From positions 1-53,761 of the forward strand of contig JAEUKV010000051.1 in assembly GCA_016794165.1 (NCBI GenBank): a stretch of DNA of 53,761 bases, read 5' to 3'. The notes beneath the pieces are model-generated. The model did no database searches and was not told where the DNA came from. It saw only the letters and a list, made by a program, of their open reading frames with translations. This document shows positions 35,420 through 44,455 of the stretch, piece after piece; positions within the stretch are counted from its first letter, which is position 1, and each line of letters starts with the position of its first letter. The position numbers and the translations under genes were made by a program. Origin of the DNA: Rhodospirillaceae bacterium (lineage in GTDB: Bacteria; Pseudomonadota; Alphaproteobacteria; Dongiales; Dongiaceae).

Positions 35420-36238
35420 TCAGGTCAGGGAATAGAACATGCGCATGGAGGTGGCGAGGAGGAAGAGTGCAAAGAACTTGCGCAGGATGTCGCCGGAAAC
35501 GGTATGTGCGACCCTGGCGCCGATTGGGGCGAAGACCAGGCTGCTGGGAACGAGGGCAGCCACGGCCAGCAGATTGACATAGCCGAGCGACGCCGCCGGC
35601 AGGCCATCAAGACCCCAACCGGTTGCCATGAAGCTGATGGCCCCCGGCACCGCGATGATCAGGCCGACCGCCGAAGCGGTGCCGACCGCCCGCCGGATCG
35701 GATAGCTGCTCAATGTCAGGGTCGGCACCATGAAACTGCCGCCGCCGATGCCCATCATGGCGGAAAAGCCGCCGATGGCGATGCTGATCAATTGGCGGAG
35801 CGGCGTTGTCGGCAGGGACTTCGAGATGTGATAGTCGCTGCGCACGAAGGCAAGGTAACCCGCCACCACCAGGGCCATGACCGCGAAGATCGCGGTAAGT
35901 GTTGCACCGCGCGCGAAACTCGCGAGGACGGAGCCGATCACCACGCCCAAGGCGATCCAGGGCGCCCATTGTCGCCATAGCGGCCAATCGACCCCGCCGC
36001 GCCGGCGATGCGACCAGAGGGAAATGATCGAGGTCGGCACGATCGAGCCCAGCGACGTGCCGATGGCAATATGCATGCGCAGATCAAGAGAAACGTCGAA
36101 AGCGCCGAGGACATGGAACAGCGCCGGCACTACGACGATCCCGCCGCCTACACCCAGCAGGCCAGCAAGGAAACCGGAGCCGCAACCCGCCAGGGCGAGA
36201 ATTCCGGCCAGCAGCAGGGCCTGTTGATCGAGCGCCAT
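35420..36238 (-). CDS. TauE/SafE-family sulfite/anion exporter
   Basis: This 272-residue membrane protein has about eight helices and the duplicated TauE/SafE motifs FLAGLLGVGGGIVVVPAL (first half) and MGIGGGSFMVPTLTL (second half). The family exports sulfite, sulfoacetate or other organic anions. It lies 13 bp after the CysA-like ATPase gene in the same direction. Confidence 0.88.
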   Translation of the reverse strand: MALDQQALLLAGILALAGCGSGFLAGLLGVGGGIVVVPALFHVLGAFDVSLDLRMHIAIGTSLGSIVPTSIISLWSHRRRGGVDWPLWRQWAPWIALGVVIGSVLASFARGATLTAIFAVMALVVAGYLAFVRSDYHISKSLPTTPLRQLISIAIGGFSAMMGIGGGSFMVPTLTLSSYPIRRAVGTASAVGLIIAVPGAISFMATGWGLDGLPAASLGYVNLLAVAALVPSSLVFAPIGARVAHTVSGDILRKFFALFLLATSMRMFYSLT

Positions 36239-36251
36239 CCGCGGTCAGCGC

Positions 36252-37313
36252 CTAGGCCTGGAGAACATCGAGCTTTTGAAACCGGAGGCTGACGCGCTGG
36301 CCCTTGGCAATCATGGCATCGGCCGTTTCCGGCGGCAGCGTGATGTCGAGCGAAACCGGTGTGTCCGCCAGCGTCACCTCGACGCGGGGCAGGGCGCTGG
36401 CGCGGAAGACATGCTGCACGATGGCCGGAACGCCGGCAATCTCCGGCCCATTGATGATGATTTCTTCCGGCCGCACATAGGCGATGCCCGCGCCATCCCC
36501 GCCGGCCCGCAAGCTCGATGCCGGTACTTCGATCCCACCCACGGTCACGCGGCCGTTTTTGATGTCGCAGGGGACACGGTTGGCGCCGCCGAGGAACTCA
36601 TATACGAAGGCGGTGCCGGGCCGGTGATAGACCTCTTCCGGCGTGCCCACCTGTTCGATGCGGCCGTGATTCATCACCACCACCTTGTCGGCAAGCTCGA
36701 GCGCTTCTTCCTGGTCGTGGGTCACGAAGACGCTGGTCAACTGCATGGTGTCGTGCAGCCGCCGCAGCCAGCGGCGCAGATCCTTGCGTACCTTGGCATC
36801 CAGCGCACCGAAAGGTTCGTCGAGCAGCAGCACTGAGGGCTCGATGGCAAGGGCGCGGGCGAGGGCCACTCGCTGCCGCTGGCCGCCCGAAAGCTGGCTG
36901 GGATAGCGGTCGCCGAGGTTTTCCAACTGCACCAGATGCAGCAGTTCATCGACCCGGCGCTTGATCTCGCCTTTCTCGGGGCGCTGATCGCGCGGTCGCA
37001 CATTGAGACCGAAGGCGACATTGTCGGCCACGGTCATGTGCCGGAACAGGGCATAGTGCTGAAACACGAAGCCGACCTGCCGCTCGCGCAGCTTGCGCCC
37101 GCTCATGTCCTGCGCGTCGAACAGCACTTTGCCCCGATCCTGCGTGTCGAGCCCGGCCAGGATCCGGAGCAAGGTGGTCTTGCCGGAGCCCGAGGGTCCA
37201 AGCAGGGCCACAAATTCGCCCTTCTCGATCTCGAGGTCGACGCCGCTCAGGGCGGCAAAGGAGCCAAACGTCTTGACAACATTCTGGATCTGCAGCGTCA
37301 CGACGTCCTCCAT
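36252..37313 (-). CDS. Sulfate/thiosulfate-type ABC transporter ATP-binding protein (CysA-like)
   Basis: This 353-residue ATPase has Walker [10 protein letters not shown], the CysA-typical [22 protein letters not shown], signature [15 protein letters not shown], Walker [13 protein letters not shown] and switch [13 protein letters not shown], with a C-terminal TOBE-like domain. It is an orphan: no CysT, CysW or sulfate-binding protein is in the window, so its membrane partners are encoded elsewhere or it serves another permease. It lies 50 bp after the Rrf2 regulator gene. Confidence 0.88.
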   Translation of the reverse strand: MEDVVTLQIQNVVKTFGSFAALSGVDLEIEKGEFVALLGPSGSGKTTLLRILAGLDTQDRGKVLFDAQDMSGRKLRERQVGFVFQHYALFRHMTVADNVAFGLNVRPRDQRPEKGEIKRRVDELLHLVQLENLGDRYPSQLSGGQRQRVALARALAIEPSVLLLDEPFGALDAKVRKDLRRWLRRLHDTMQLTSVFVTHDQEEALELADKVVVMNHGRIEQVGTPEEVYHRPGTAFVYEFLGGANRVPCDIKNGRVTVGGIEVPASSLRAGGDGAGIAYVRPEEIIINGPEIAGVPAIVQHVFRASALPRVEVTLADTPVSLDITLPPETADAMIAKGQRVSLRFQKLDVLQA

Positions 37314-37363
37314 TCAGATGGTCAGGCCGCTTGGCCGGTCGCAGCCGGCGATCGCGGGAAAGT

Positions 37364-37822
37364 TCAGATGCCGTCGCCCATCACCATTCCCCCCGAACGG
37401 CCATCGAGCACGTCGGAGAGCGAGGTGCGGTCGAGGATGCCGGCGGAAGCGTCGCGCACCTGCTTCAGCACATGGCGAATGGCACAGGTGGCTTCGTCCT
37501 CGCAATCGGCACAGCGGCGATAGGCGGTGAGGCTGGCGCAGGGGAGCTGGGCCAGGGGGCCATCGATCAGGCGGATGACGTCGCCGAAATAGATCCCTTC
37601 CGGGGCCTTGGCGAGGGCATAACCGCCATGTTTGCCGCGATAGCTCTGCACCAGGCCGTGGCGCTTCAGTTCCAGCAGGATCAGCTCCAGGAACTTGCGC
37701 GGCACGGCTTGCTTGGCAGCAATTTCGGCGATTCCGACCGGCGGCGTATCGGCCTTGTCGTCGCGGGCCTTGGCCAGATAGATCAACGCCCGCATGGCAT
37801 ATTTGGCTTTTTGGGACAGCAT
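37364..37822 (-). CDS. Rrf2-family regulator with Fe-S-type cysteines
   Basis: The ATG at 37822 gives 152 residues starting MLSQKAKYAMRALIYLA, the classic Rrf2 start; a longer in-frame extension crosses its promoter. The winged helix occupies about 1-80. The loop PCASLTAYRRCADCEDEATC carries four Cys (spacing 8, 2, 5), close to IscR/RirA/NsrR, so an Fe-S sensor is likely. A perfect inverted repeat overlaps its promoter, suggesting autoregulation. It heads a run with CysA- and TauE-like genes, so sulfur or cysteine status may be its signal. Confidence 0.87.
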   Translation of the reverse strand: MLSQKAKYAMRALIYLAKARDDKADTPPVGIAEIAAKQAVPRKFLELILLELKRHGLVQSYRGKHGGYALAKAPEGIYFGDVIRLIDGPLAQLPCASLTAYRRCADCEDEATCAIRHVLKQVRDASAGILDRTSLSDVLDGRSGGMVMGDGI

Positions 37823-37830
37823 ACTTAAAA

Positions 37831-37876
37831 TCTCTATAGGGTTAATAGAGAATATGTCTTGTCCCTGAAATGTCAA
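37831..37876 (-). promoter_or_regulatory. Promoter and candidate operator of the Rrf2 operon
   Basis: On the minus strand a -35 TTGACA (37876-37871), a 16-nt spacer and a -10-like TATTCT (37854-37849) are seen. An inverted repeat with perfect 7-bp arms, TCTCTAT-N7-ATAGAGA (37831-37851), overlaps the -10 and start-site region, where a bound repressor would block transcription. Confidence 0.7.
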
Positions 37877-38012
37877 GCATCCAAGCCGTACTTTTCGGGC
37901 GACGATGTTTGGGGGCAGGTGAGTCGGCGGCAAATCCTAACGCGGTCGGCCGGGCGGCACAATGGCGCCCGCCGATCCATCGTCCTTGCCAATTGGTTCA
38001 GGTGGCGTCCCG

Positions 38013-39641
38013 TTACGATCCCCGCTGCTCGCTCTCCCTGATCAGGTCGGCGGCACGTTCGGCGATCATCACTACGGCGGCGTTGATGTTGCCGGTGGTC
38101 ATGTCCGGCATGACGGACGCATCCACCACGCGCAGCCCCTCGGCGCCGCGCACGCGCAATTCCTGGTCGACCACCGCCAGCGGATCGTTGTCGAGACCCA
38201 TCTTGCAGGTTCCCAGCGGATGGTGAACCGTGATGGCCGTCTTGCGGATGTGCTCGTCGATCTCGGCATCCGAGCCCTTGTCGCTTCCGGGGAAGAACTC
38301 CCGCTCGATGAAGGGGCGCATCGCGGGCTGCGCCGCCACCTCGCGCGCCATCCGCACTCCGGCGCGCAACGAACGCCAATCCCCCTCGGTGCCGAGAAAT
38401 CGCTGCAGGATGCGCGGATGTTCCGTCGGATCCTGCGATTTCAGGCTTACCGTGCCGCGGCTTTCCGGATGCAGCATGACGATGCGGCAGGCAAAGCCGT
38501 CCTTGAACGGCGCCTTGAACGGTTCGAGGTAGGGCCAGGCACCCAGCGGCGCCGCGGTCAGCAGGAACTGGATGTCCGGCAGCGGCAGATCCGGGCGGCT
38601 CTTGAGAAATGCGGTGACGCCGCCCGGCACGTCGGCGGCGAAACCCTTGCCCAGGAAATAGGCCTTGCCGAGCTCGCGCACGATGCGGTCATAACGCATC
38701 ATGTTGTAGAACGGGCTCGGTTCCTTGCGGTGATACATCAGGATCACCGAGACATGATCCTGCAGGTTGCGCCCAATGCCGGGCAGGCCGATGCGCACCG
38801 GAATGCCGAGACGCTTCAACTCCTCCGGATCGCCGATGCCGGAGAGTGTCAGCAATTGCGGCGAGTTGATCACGCCGCCGGAAAGGATCACCTCGCGCTT
38901 CGCCCGCACCACGCGTTTGACGCCGCGCTGCAGGAATTCAATGCCGACGGCGCGGCTGCCCTCCATCACGATCCCGGTCGCCAGTCCATGCACCTCGATG
39001 CTGAGGTTGGGGCGCTTGCGGGCCGGCTTCAGGTAGGCGGTGGCACCACTTGAGCGCCGGCCGTTGCGGATGGTCATCTGCAGGCGGCCGAAACCTTCCT
39101 GCCGGGCGCCGTTGTAATCGTCGGTCCAGCCATGCCCGGCGCTCTGCCCGGCATCGATGAAGCCCTGCAGCAGTGGATCCTGGTAATGGCAGTACTGGGT
39201 GCCGATAGGCCCGTCGCCTCCGCGAAAGGCGTTGCCACCGCCTTCCCAGCTTTCCTGCCTGCGGAAATAGGGCAGGGCCTTGTCGTAGGACCACCCGTCG
39301 AGCCCCGAAGCGGCCCAACGGTCGTAATCGCCGCGGTTGCCGCGCACATAGGCCATGGCATTGGTGGACGAGCAGCCGCCCACCACCTTGCCGCGGGCGC
39401 ATTCGACCGCGCGGCCGCCGACGCTGGCCTCGGGCTCGCAGAAGTAGTTCCAGTCGTGGAGCCGTTTCTGCAGGATCTTGCCCCAGCCAAGGGGAATATG
39501 AATCCAGGGGTCTCGGTCCCAACCGCCGGCTTCCAGTACCAGTACGGAGGTGTTGGGGTCGGCCGAGAGGCGATTGGCAAGTACGCAGCCGGCAGAACCG
39601 GCGCCGACAATTATGTAATCGTAGCTGGCGTCCTGGGCCAT
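38013..39641 (-). CDS. GMC-family FAD oxidoreductase, candidate 4-pyridoxic acid dehydrogenase
   Basis: The ATG at 39641 gives 542 residues starting [20 protein letters not shown], the FAD-binding motif. GMC signatures include [15 protein letters not shown] and [18 protein letters not shown]; the C-terminal active-site His lies in [13 protein letters not shown] enzymes oxidise primary alcohols. The B6 pathway needs an FAD enzyme that oxidises the 5-hydroxymethyl of 4-pyridoxate to FHMPC, and no other candidate is visible, so that assignment is proposed. A choline-dehydrogenase-like alcohol oxidase is the neutral alternative. Operator-like sites lie upstream at 39719-39758. Confidence 0.85.
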   Translation of the reverse strand: MAQDASYDYIIVGAGSAGCVLANRLSADPNTSVLVLEAGGWDRDPWIHIPLGWGKILQKRLHDWNYFCEPEASVGGRAVECARGKVVGGCSSTNAMAYVRGNRGDYDRWAASGLDGWSYDKALPYFRRQESWEGGGNAFRGGDGPIGTQYCHYQDPLLQGFIDAGQSAGHGWTDDYNGARQEGFGRLQMTIRNGRRSSGATAYLKPARKRPNLSIEVHGLATGIVMEGSRAVGIEFLQRGVKRVVRAKREVILSGGVINSPQLLTLSGIGDPEELKRLGIPVRIGLPGIGRNLQDHVSVILMYHRKEPSPFYNMMRYDRIVRELGKAYFLGKGFAADVPGGVTAFLKSRPDLPLPDIQFLLTAAPLGAWPYLEPFKAPFKDGFACRIVMLHPESRGTVSLKSQDPTEHPRILQRFLGTEGDWRSLRAGVRMAREVAAQPAMRPFIEREFFPGSDKGSDAEIDEHIRKTAITVHHPLGTCKMGLDNDPLAVVDQELRVRGAEGLRVVDASVMPDMTTGNINAAVVMIAERAADLIRESEQRGS

Positions 39642-39718
39642 GGTGGATCCCCCGTCTGCGTCGGCCCCCGATTGCTCCCGGGGTCGCGCACCCCAGTCCG
39701 GACCATTCTGAGGGGATG

Positions 39719-39758
39719 CTCCAATTGGTCCGGCACCGATACCGAATTCGAACCAATT
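39719..39758. promoter_or_regulatory. Candidate GntR operators in front of the GMC gene
   Basis: The stretch holds TCCAATTGGTCC (39719-39730) and CGAATTCGAACCAATT (39743-39758). The reverse complement of the latter, AATTGGTTCGAATTCG, shares 13 bp with the site at 53242-53256 and AATTGGTTC with the palindrome at 40832-40854. It lies 80-120 bp before the GMC start. Confidence 0.55.
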
Positions 39759-39848
39759 TTTCACCCCTGTTACCAATGGCTAACACGGGGTGCTGCCATT
39801 CGACAAGCCACCGGCCGATTCCCTGCCGGCGCAATTGCTATCGCAAGG

Positions 39849-40664
39849 TTATTGCTGGGCGGTGCCGGCGGGGAAGGCGTGCTCGAAAATGTAGCGCTGC
39901 ACGTCGCTGAGGTGCTGGTGCATCAGTTCCTGGGCGCGGTCGCCCTGCCGGGCCGCGATCGCCGCCGAAATCTCGTGGTGGAAATCGGCATAGACAGACT
40001 GGCGCTTGTAGCAGTTCGCGTTTTCGCCCAGACGCCGCCAGCCCGTGTCGCGCTGACTGGCATGGAGCGTGTCGAACACGGCCAGGAACAGGGTGTTGCG
40101 TGCGACCTCGGCGATGGTCCGGTGAAAGCTGGCATCGGCCGCCTGATAGCTGGCGGGGTCGGCGGCCGACCTGGTTTCCTCGGCCAGGGATTGCAGGCGA
40201 TTGATCTCCGTCTGCGAGGCCCGGAAAGCCGCGAGGCGCGCCATCACTGGCTCGATTGCAAGGCGAACTTCGATCACTTCCAGCGGATTGGTATGGTCGA
40301 GGATCTGTTCGTAACTCTGGCGCGCGGCAGTCGCGCCGGGCAAGGCCCGGCCGGATGTCATCGCGGCGGTCATCAGTTCCGTCGCGGCGCCTGCGGCTTG
40401 CTGGCCGTTGCCCCCATTTTGGCCATTGCGATTGCCGTTGCTTCGCGTGACAAAGGTGCCGCGGCCCTGATGGCGCGAGATCTGGCCTTCCTGTTCCAGG
40501 ATATCGAGGGCGCGGCGCAGGGAGCGGCGACCGACACCCAACTCGCTCGCCAGGGAGCGTTCCGGCGGCATGCGGCCATCCCCGTCCCAGTCATGGCCGG
40601 CGATCAGCCGGCGCAGTTTGGCCAGGGTCGGGTCGTTGCGCTCGATGGTTGTTTCCGGGGGCAT
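39849..40664 (-). CDS. GntR-family regulator, FCD (FadR-like) subfamily
   Basis: This 271-residue protein has a winged helix at about 32-75 (MPPERSLASELGVGRRSLRRAL, then the wing SRHQGRGTFV), a Gly/Asn-rich linker near 75-90 and an all-helical FCD effector domain with putative metal ligands in DASFHRTIAE, DFHHEISAAI and HQHLSDV. It is divergent from the ten-gene B6 operon, with a perfect palindrome between. It is the likely B6-catabolism regulator, with a pyridoxine derivative as effector (inference). Confidence 0.88.
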   Translation of the reverse strand: MPPETTIERNDPTLAKLRRLIAGHDWDGDGRMPPERSLASELGVGRRSLRRALDILEQEGQISRHQGRGTFVTRSNGNRNGQNGGNGQQAAGAATELMTAAMTSGRALPGATAARQSYEQILDHTNPLEVIEVRLAIEPVMARLAAFRASQTEINRLQSLAEETRSAADPASYQAADASFHRTIAEVARNTLFLAVFDTLHASQRDTGWRRLGENANCYKRQSVYADFHHEISAAIAARQGDRAQELMHQHLSDVQRYIFEHAFPAGTAQQ

Positions 40665-40831
40665 TGTCTATCCGCGTTCCGGGGCGATTCGAGTGAGACC
40701 ATTGTTACAGCTATCGATACCACGATCGCCGCTTCCTCACAATCTCCGCACCAATTCGCCGAAAGTTTGTGGCCCGTTGACGCTGCCGCTGAGAAATGGT
40801 TACGTTGACGCCGAGAAAACACAGGAATGTT

Positions 40832-40854
40832 TGAACCAATTCGGAATTGGTTCA
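40832..40854. promoter_or_regulatory. Perfect palindromic operator between GntR and the B6 operon
   Basis: Arms TGAACCAATTC and GAATTGGTTCA surround a single G, giving 11-bp perfect arms in the 248-bp divergent region. A -35-like TTGACG lies at 40805-40810. The site is 58 bp before the cupin start. A half-site CCAATTCGCC lies nearby at 40751. Confidence 0.75.
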
Positions 40855-40912
40855 GTTGGCGCCCGCAGCACCGCTGATCCAGAGTGTCGCCTGAACAACG
40901 GAGGCTTTCTAC

Positions 40913-42091
40913 ATGACTGCTCAGCGTATCAAGGCCGGGGAAAAAAAAGCCGCTGGCCTCGGCGACGGCAGCAACCTCCAGGCGGCACTCGACCAGCTTC
41001 ATGCCGATGTCGCCAAGGCCAACATGGCCGGCTATTGGGTGGTCGACCGCAGTGTCAAGAATGACGAAGACCGCCAGGTAATGGATACCCGCAAGGCGAT
41101 CCCTTTCCTGTGGCAGTACAAGGGAGATATCGAGCCGCTGCTCTATCGCTCGGCTGAACTGATCACGACCGAGAGTTCCGAGCGTCGCTCGCTCGTCCTG
41201 GTCAATCCGGGTCTGGCGCCCAAGCGCGCCACAACCACCAACATGTACGTCTCCTATCGCCTCAACGACCCCAACGAGATCATGCCTCCGCACCGGCATT
41301 CGCCCAACGCTATCCGGCTTGGTCTCATCGGAAATCAGAACTTCACCGGCGTCGAGGGCGAGAACATCGTCTTCGGACCCGGCGATCTGGTGCTGACGCC
41401 GCACGACACTTGGCACAACCATGGCAATCAGGGCGACGCGAACGCGATCAATCTGTCGGTTCTCGACCTTCCCCTGGCCGAGACCATGAACTGCATGTAT
41501 TTCGAGCACGACTATACGGAGGAGGAAGAAGGCATCCGCGTTGCGCGCAAGATGCAGTCGGAGCGCTTTCCGCCGACCTATTCGCAAATGGTCTACGGTC
41601 ATGGCGGGCTGATGCCGCGCTTCGTTTCGCACAATCGCGGTGCCGGGGCTGCTTCGCCGATGTATGTCTATCGCTATGACATGATGCGCGAAGCGCTGGA
41701 GAAGTTCCGCGACTGGGACGGCGACCCCTATGAGGCGCTGATGATCGAGTATGTCGATCCCACGAACGGCCTTTCCGTGTTCAAGACCATTACGTTTTTC
41801 ATGCAGATGCTGCGTCCGGGCGAGAAGACGCTGCCGTTGAAGCAGAGCGCCAGCCTGGTTGTCTCGCCCTTCGAGGGCCAGGGCCACAGCATCATCGGCG
41901 ACAAGAAGATCGCCTGGGACCGCTTCGATACGCTGGCGGTACCGGGTGGTTCCTGGTGCCAGCATGTCAATACCTCGGCCACGCAGCCGGCGATCCTGTT
42001 CGTTGCCAGCGACGAACCGGCGCTGAAGGCACTGGCTTTCTACCAGAAGCATGGCCGGAATCAGAACGGCGACATTGTCAAGCTGAGCTGA
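40913..42091 (+). CDS. Gentisate/salicylate 1,2-dioxygenase-like bicupin
   Basis: This 392-residue protein follows GGAGG and belongs to the ring-cleaving Fe(II) bicupin family. The N-terminal cupin has three His in the positions of the iron ligands: H127 and H129 in PPHRHSP and H168 in TWHNHGN. The spacing equals that of salicylate 1,2-dioxygenase as I recall it (119, 121, 160). The second cupin (from about 300; EGQGHSIIGDKKIAWDRFD) lacks the HxH pair. Such enzymes cleave between a hydroxyl- and a carboxyl-bearing ring carbon. As first gene of a B6 operon it may act on the hydroxypyridine dicarboxylate (inference). It may instead act on a different aromatic acid. Confidence 0.85.
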   Translation: MTAQRIKAGEKKAAGLGDGSNLQAALDQLHADVAKANMAGYWVVDRSVKNDEDRQVMDTRKAIPFLWQYKGDIEPLLYRSAELITTESSERRSLVLVNPGLAPKRATTTNMYVSYRLNDPNEIMPPHRHSPNAIRLGLIGNQNFTGVEGENIVFGPGDLVLTPHDTWHNHGNQGDANAINLSVLDLPLAETMNCMYFEHDYTEEEEGIRVARKMQSERFPPTYSQMVYGHGGLMPRFVSHNRGAGAASPMYVYRYDMMREALEKFRDWDGDPYEALMIEYVDPTNGLSVFKTITFFMQMLRPGEKTLPLKQSASLVVSPFEGQGHSIIGDKKIAWDRFDTLAVPGGSWCQHVNTSATQPAILFVASDEPALKALAFYQKHGRNQNGDIVKLS

Positions 42092-42131
42092 CCCCCGATA
42101 TCACTCTCGCCGCGGAAGACCGACGAATACC

Positions 42132-43259
42132 ATGGCACGTTCGAAAAACTGCAACTTGCTCGCCAATTTCGACTGCCCCGGCGGCGGTCAGGTCTGGGTC
42201 GAGAAGAACATCCTCTATGTCGGCCACATGCGCCAGCCGACCGGCACGACGATCGTCGACGTCTCGGATCCGCGCAAGCCGAAGACCCTGGCACGGATCG
42301 AGATGCCGCCCGGCTGGCATTCCCACAAGGTGCGCGTCGCCAACGACATTATGGTGGTCAATCACGAGCGCCAGGGAATGGAGGGCGATGCCGGTTTCGG
42401 CGGCGGCCTCGGCATCTATGACGTCTCGAAACCGGCCAATCCGCGCCTCATTTCGAAATGGCGTACCCATGGCAAAGGGGTGCATCGCTACGATTTCGAC
42501 GGCCGCTACGCCTATATCTCGCCGACCGCCGAGGGGTATGTCGGCAACATCGCCATGATTCTCGATCTCCAGAATCCGGATAAGCCCGAGGAAGTCGGAC
42601 GCTGGTGGATCCCTGGCCAGTGGCAGGCCGGCGGCGAGGAATATCCCTGGGACAACTGGACGCCGCCGCGCTGCCACCATCCATTGCGGGTCGGTAACCG
42701 GCTCTATGTGAGCTACTGGCATCACGGTTTTTTCATCCTCGACATCGAGGACATGGCGCGACCGCAGCTGGTCTCAGCTGTCAACACCTCGCCCGCCTTT
42801 CCGCACCCGACCCATACCTGCCTGCGCCTGAAGCAGAAACTCAAGGGCCGCGACATCATGGTTGTGGCCGATGAGGACGTGGCGAAGCTGTGGCCGGCGG
42901 CCCCCGCCTTTGCCTGGGTCTATGACATCACCAATGAGCATTGCCCGATCCCTATCTCCACCTTCCAGGTGGAGGGACTCGACAAGGACGGTTCGCCGCA
43001 GCCGCCGATGATGGGCTGCCATCAGCCATCGGAGCGATTCAATGGCACCATCATTCCCTTCGCCTGGTTCGCCCAGGGTCTGCGCCTGGTCGATTTCGCC
43101 GATCCGTTCAAGCCGGTTGAAGTCGGCTTCTACGAAACCGACGCGCCGCCGGGCTTCGACCTTGCCTCGTCCAACGACGTCACCATGGACGACCGTGGCA
43201 TCCTCTATCTGATCGACCGCCAGCGCGGCGTCGATATCATCGAAACGTCGGTATTCTAA
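42132..43259 (+). CDS. LVIVD-repeat beta-propeller protein, unknown function
   Basis: This 375-residue protein has repeated beta-propeller blades of LVIVD type (TTIVDVSDPRKPKTLAR, LGIYDVSKPANPRLIS, ILDIEDMARPQLVS, LRLVDFADPFKPVEVG). No signal peptide is evident. His-rich loops recur at equivalent blade positions: GWHSHKV, GVHRYDF, RCHHPLRV, HPTHTCLR and GCHQPSERF, a pattern seen in metal-binding propellers. It could therefore be an enzyme. It lies 40 bp after the cupin gene and 17 bp before RidA. I do not recognise a named function. Confidence 0.8.
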   Translation: MARSKNCNLLANFDCPGGGQVWVEKNILYVGHMRQPTGTTIVDVSDPRKPKTLARIEMPPGWHSHKVRVANDIMVVNHERQGMEGDAGFGGGLGIYDVSKPANPRLISKWRTHGKGVHRYDFDGRYAYISPTAEGYVGNIAMILDLQNPDKPEEVGRWWIPGQWQAGGEEYPWDNWTPPRCHHPLRVGNRLYVSYWHHGFFILDIEDMARPQLVSAVNTSPAFPHPTHTCLRLKQKLKGRDIMVVADEDVAKLWPAAPAFAWVYDITNEHCPIPISTFQVEGLDKDGSPQPPMMGCHQPSERFNGTIIPFAWFAQGLRLVDFADPFKPVEVGFYETDAPPGFDLASSNDVTMDDRGILYLIDRQRGVDIIETSVF

Positions 43260-43276
43260 CAATCGCGGGGACAGGC

Positions 43277-43657
43277 ATGAGTGACGACATCATTCCGATC
43301 GGCAAGAAGAACCCGAACCTGCCATTCCACCCGGCCGCGCGCGCGGGAGATTTCATCTTTGTATCGGGACAAGTTGCCAAGGATGAGAACGGCAACATGT
43401 GCGTCGGCAACATCGAGGAAGAGACCCGCTGGACCCTGGAATCGATCAAGCGGATCCTGGCTTTGGATGGTGCCGATCTCGGCGATGTCGTAAAAGTGAC
43501 CGTCTATCTGGAAGACGCGCGAAACTTCGGCCGCTACAATCGAATTTTCGCGGAATACTTTCCGGACGGTCGGGTTTCGCGGACCACCGTGGAGGCGCGC
43601 GCCGCGATCGAATGCAAGCTCGAGATGGATGCCGTCGCCTACAAGCCCAAGCGTTGA
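43277..43657 (+). CDS. RidA-family imine/enamine deaminase
   Basis: This 126-residue protein has the RidA/YjgF/UK114 features FIFVSGQVAKDENG, DVVKVTVYLEDARNF and VSRTTVEARA. The catalytic-type Arg of RidA is present at R102, so imine hydrolysis is possible; many relatives without it are inactive. RidA hydrolyses 2-imino/enamine acids such as 2-iminopropionate. Its place after a ring dioxygenase suggests it processes an imine released from the pyridine ring (inference). Confidence 0.9.
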   Translation: MSDDIIPIGKKNPNLPFHPAARAGDFIFVSGQVAKDENGNMCVGNIEEETRWTLESIKRILALDGADLGDVVKVTVYLEDARNFGRYNRIFAEYFPDGRVSRTTVEARAAIECKLEMDAVAYKPKR

Positions 43658-43717
43658 GCTGGGCTTGAGATAGGGTAGAAGTTAAAGGCGGCGGTTGCCG
43701 TCGCCGGCAAGAAGAAT

Positions 43718-43735
43718 GCGGGGCTTCGGCCCCGC
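43718..43735 (+). other. UUCG tetraloop hairpin between RidA and GST genes
   Basis: GCGGGGC-TTCG-GCCCCGC forms a perfect 7-bp stem closed by an extra-stable UUCG loop, 20 bp before the GST start. No T-run follows. It may set differential mRNA stability inside the operon. Confidence 0.6.
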
Positions 43736-43755
43736 CTCGACAGGGAGATTGAAAA

Positions 43756-44358
43756 ATGCTGCGAGTTCTCGGCCGCGCCACATCGGGCAACGTACAGAAG
43801 GTTCTGTTTCTGCTCGAGGAGATGAAACTGCCCTATCAGCGGGAAGATTACGGACGGCAGTTCAACAACACCCAGGATGCGAGCTATCTCGGCCTCAATC
43901 CCAACGGCAAGGTACCGACCCTGGTCGATGGCGACATCGCGGTTTGGGAATCGAACACCATCCTGCGCTATCTCGCGAACAAACATGGGGCGACGGCACT
44001 CTATCCCACCGACCCGGCGGCGCGCAGCCAGGTCGAACGCTGGATGGACTGGTTGCTGGCCTCACTCAATGGCCCCTACGTCGCCATCTTCAAGGAATCG
44101 AAGAAGCCGGCCGGCGAGCGAGCCGCCAGCTGGGACGCCGATGCCAAGGAACTGAAGGCGCAACTCGACATCCTGGCCAAGGGGACTGCCGGCCGCGAGT
44201 ATCTTGCCGGCAAGGACTTCACGCTGGCAGATATCAGCCTTGCGCCGATCGTGCATCGCTGCCTCGATTTTCCGGTCGATCTGCCGGGGTTGGAGGGACT
44301 GCGTGCCTGGCGCGACAAGGTGACATCGCGCCCGGCCTTCAAGAAGGCGGCCGGCTGA
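43756..44358 (+). CDS. Glutathione S-transferase family protein
   Basis: This 200-residue protein has an N-terminal thioredoxin-like domain (GRATSGNVQKVLFLLEEM; Ser10 is in the activating position) with the GSH-binding NPNGKVPTL and ESNTIL (E65, S66), and a helical C-terminal domain with FTLADISLAPIVHR. GST relatives act as GSH-dependent cis-trans isomerases after gentisate-type ring cleavage, so in this operon an isomerase or dehalogenase-like role is plausible. The substrate is unknown. Confidence 0.88.
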   Translation: MLRVLGRATSGNVQKVLFLLEEMKLPYQREDYGRQFNNTQDASYLGLNPNGKVPTLVDGDIAVWESNTILRYLANKHGATALYPTDPAARSQVERWMDWLLASLNGPYVAIFKESKKPAGERAASWDADAKELKAQLDILAKGTAGREYLAGKDFTLADISLAPIVHRCLDFPVDLPGLEGLRAWRDKVTSRPAFKKAAG

Positions 44359-44455
44359 GTGGAACGTGGTTGGCGAAGGCGGCAGCAAGACCGCCAGACA
44401 TGAATGGCCGGAAAAGATTAGCTGAGCGACGCGACAATTTCGCTTGAGGGAGCAG

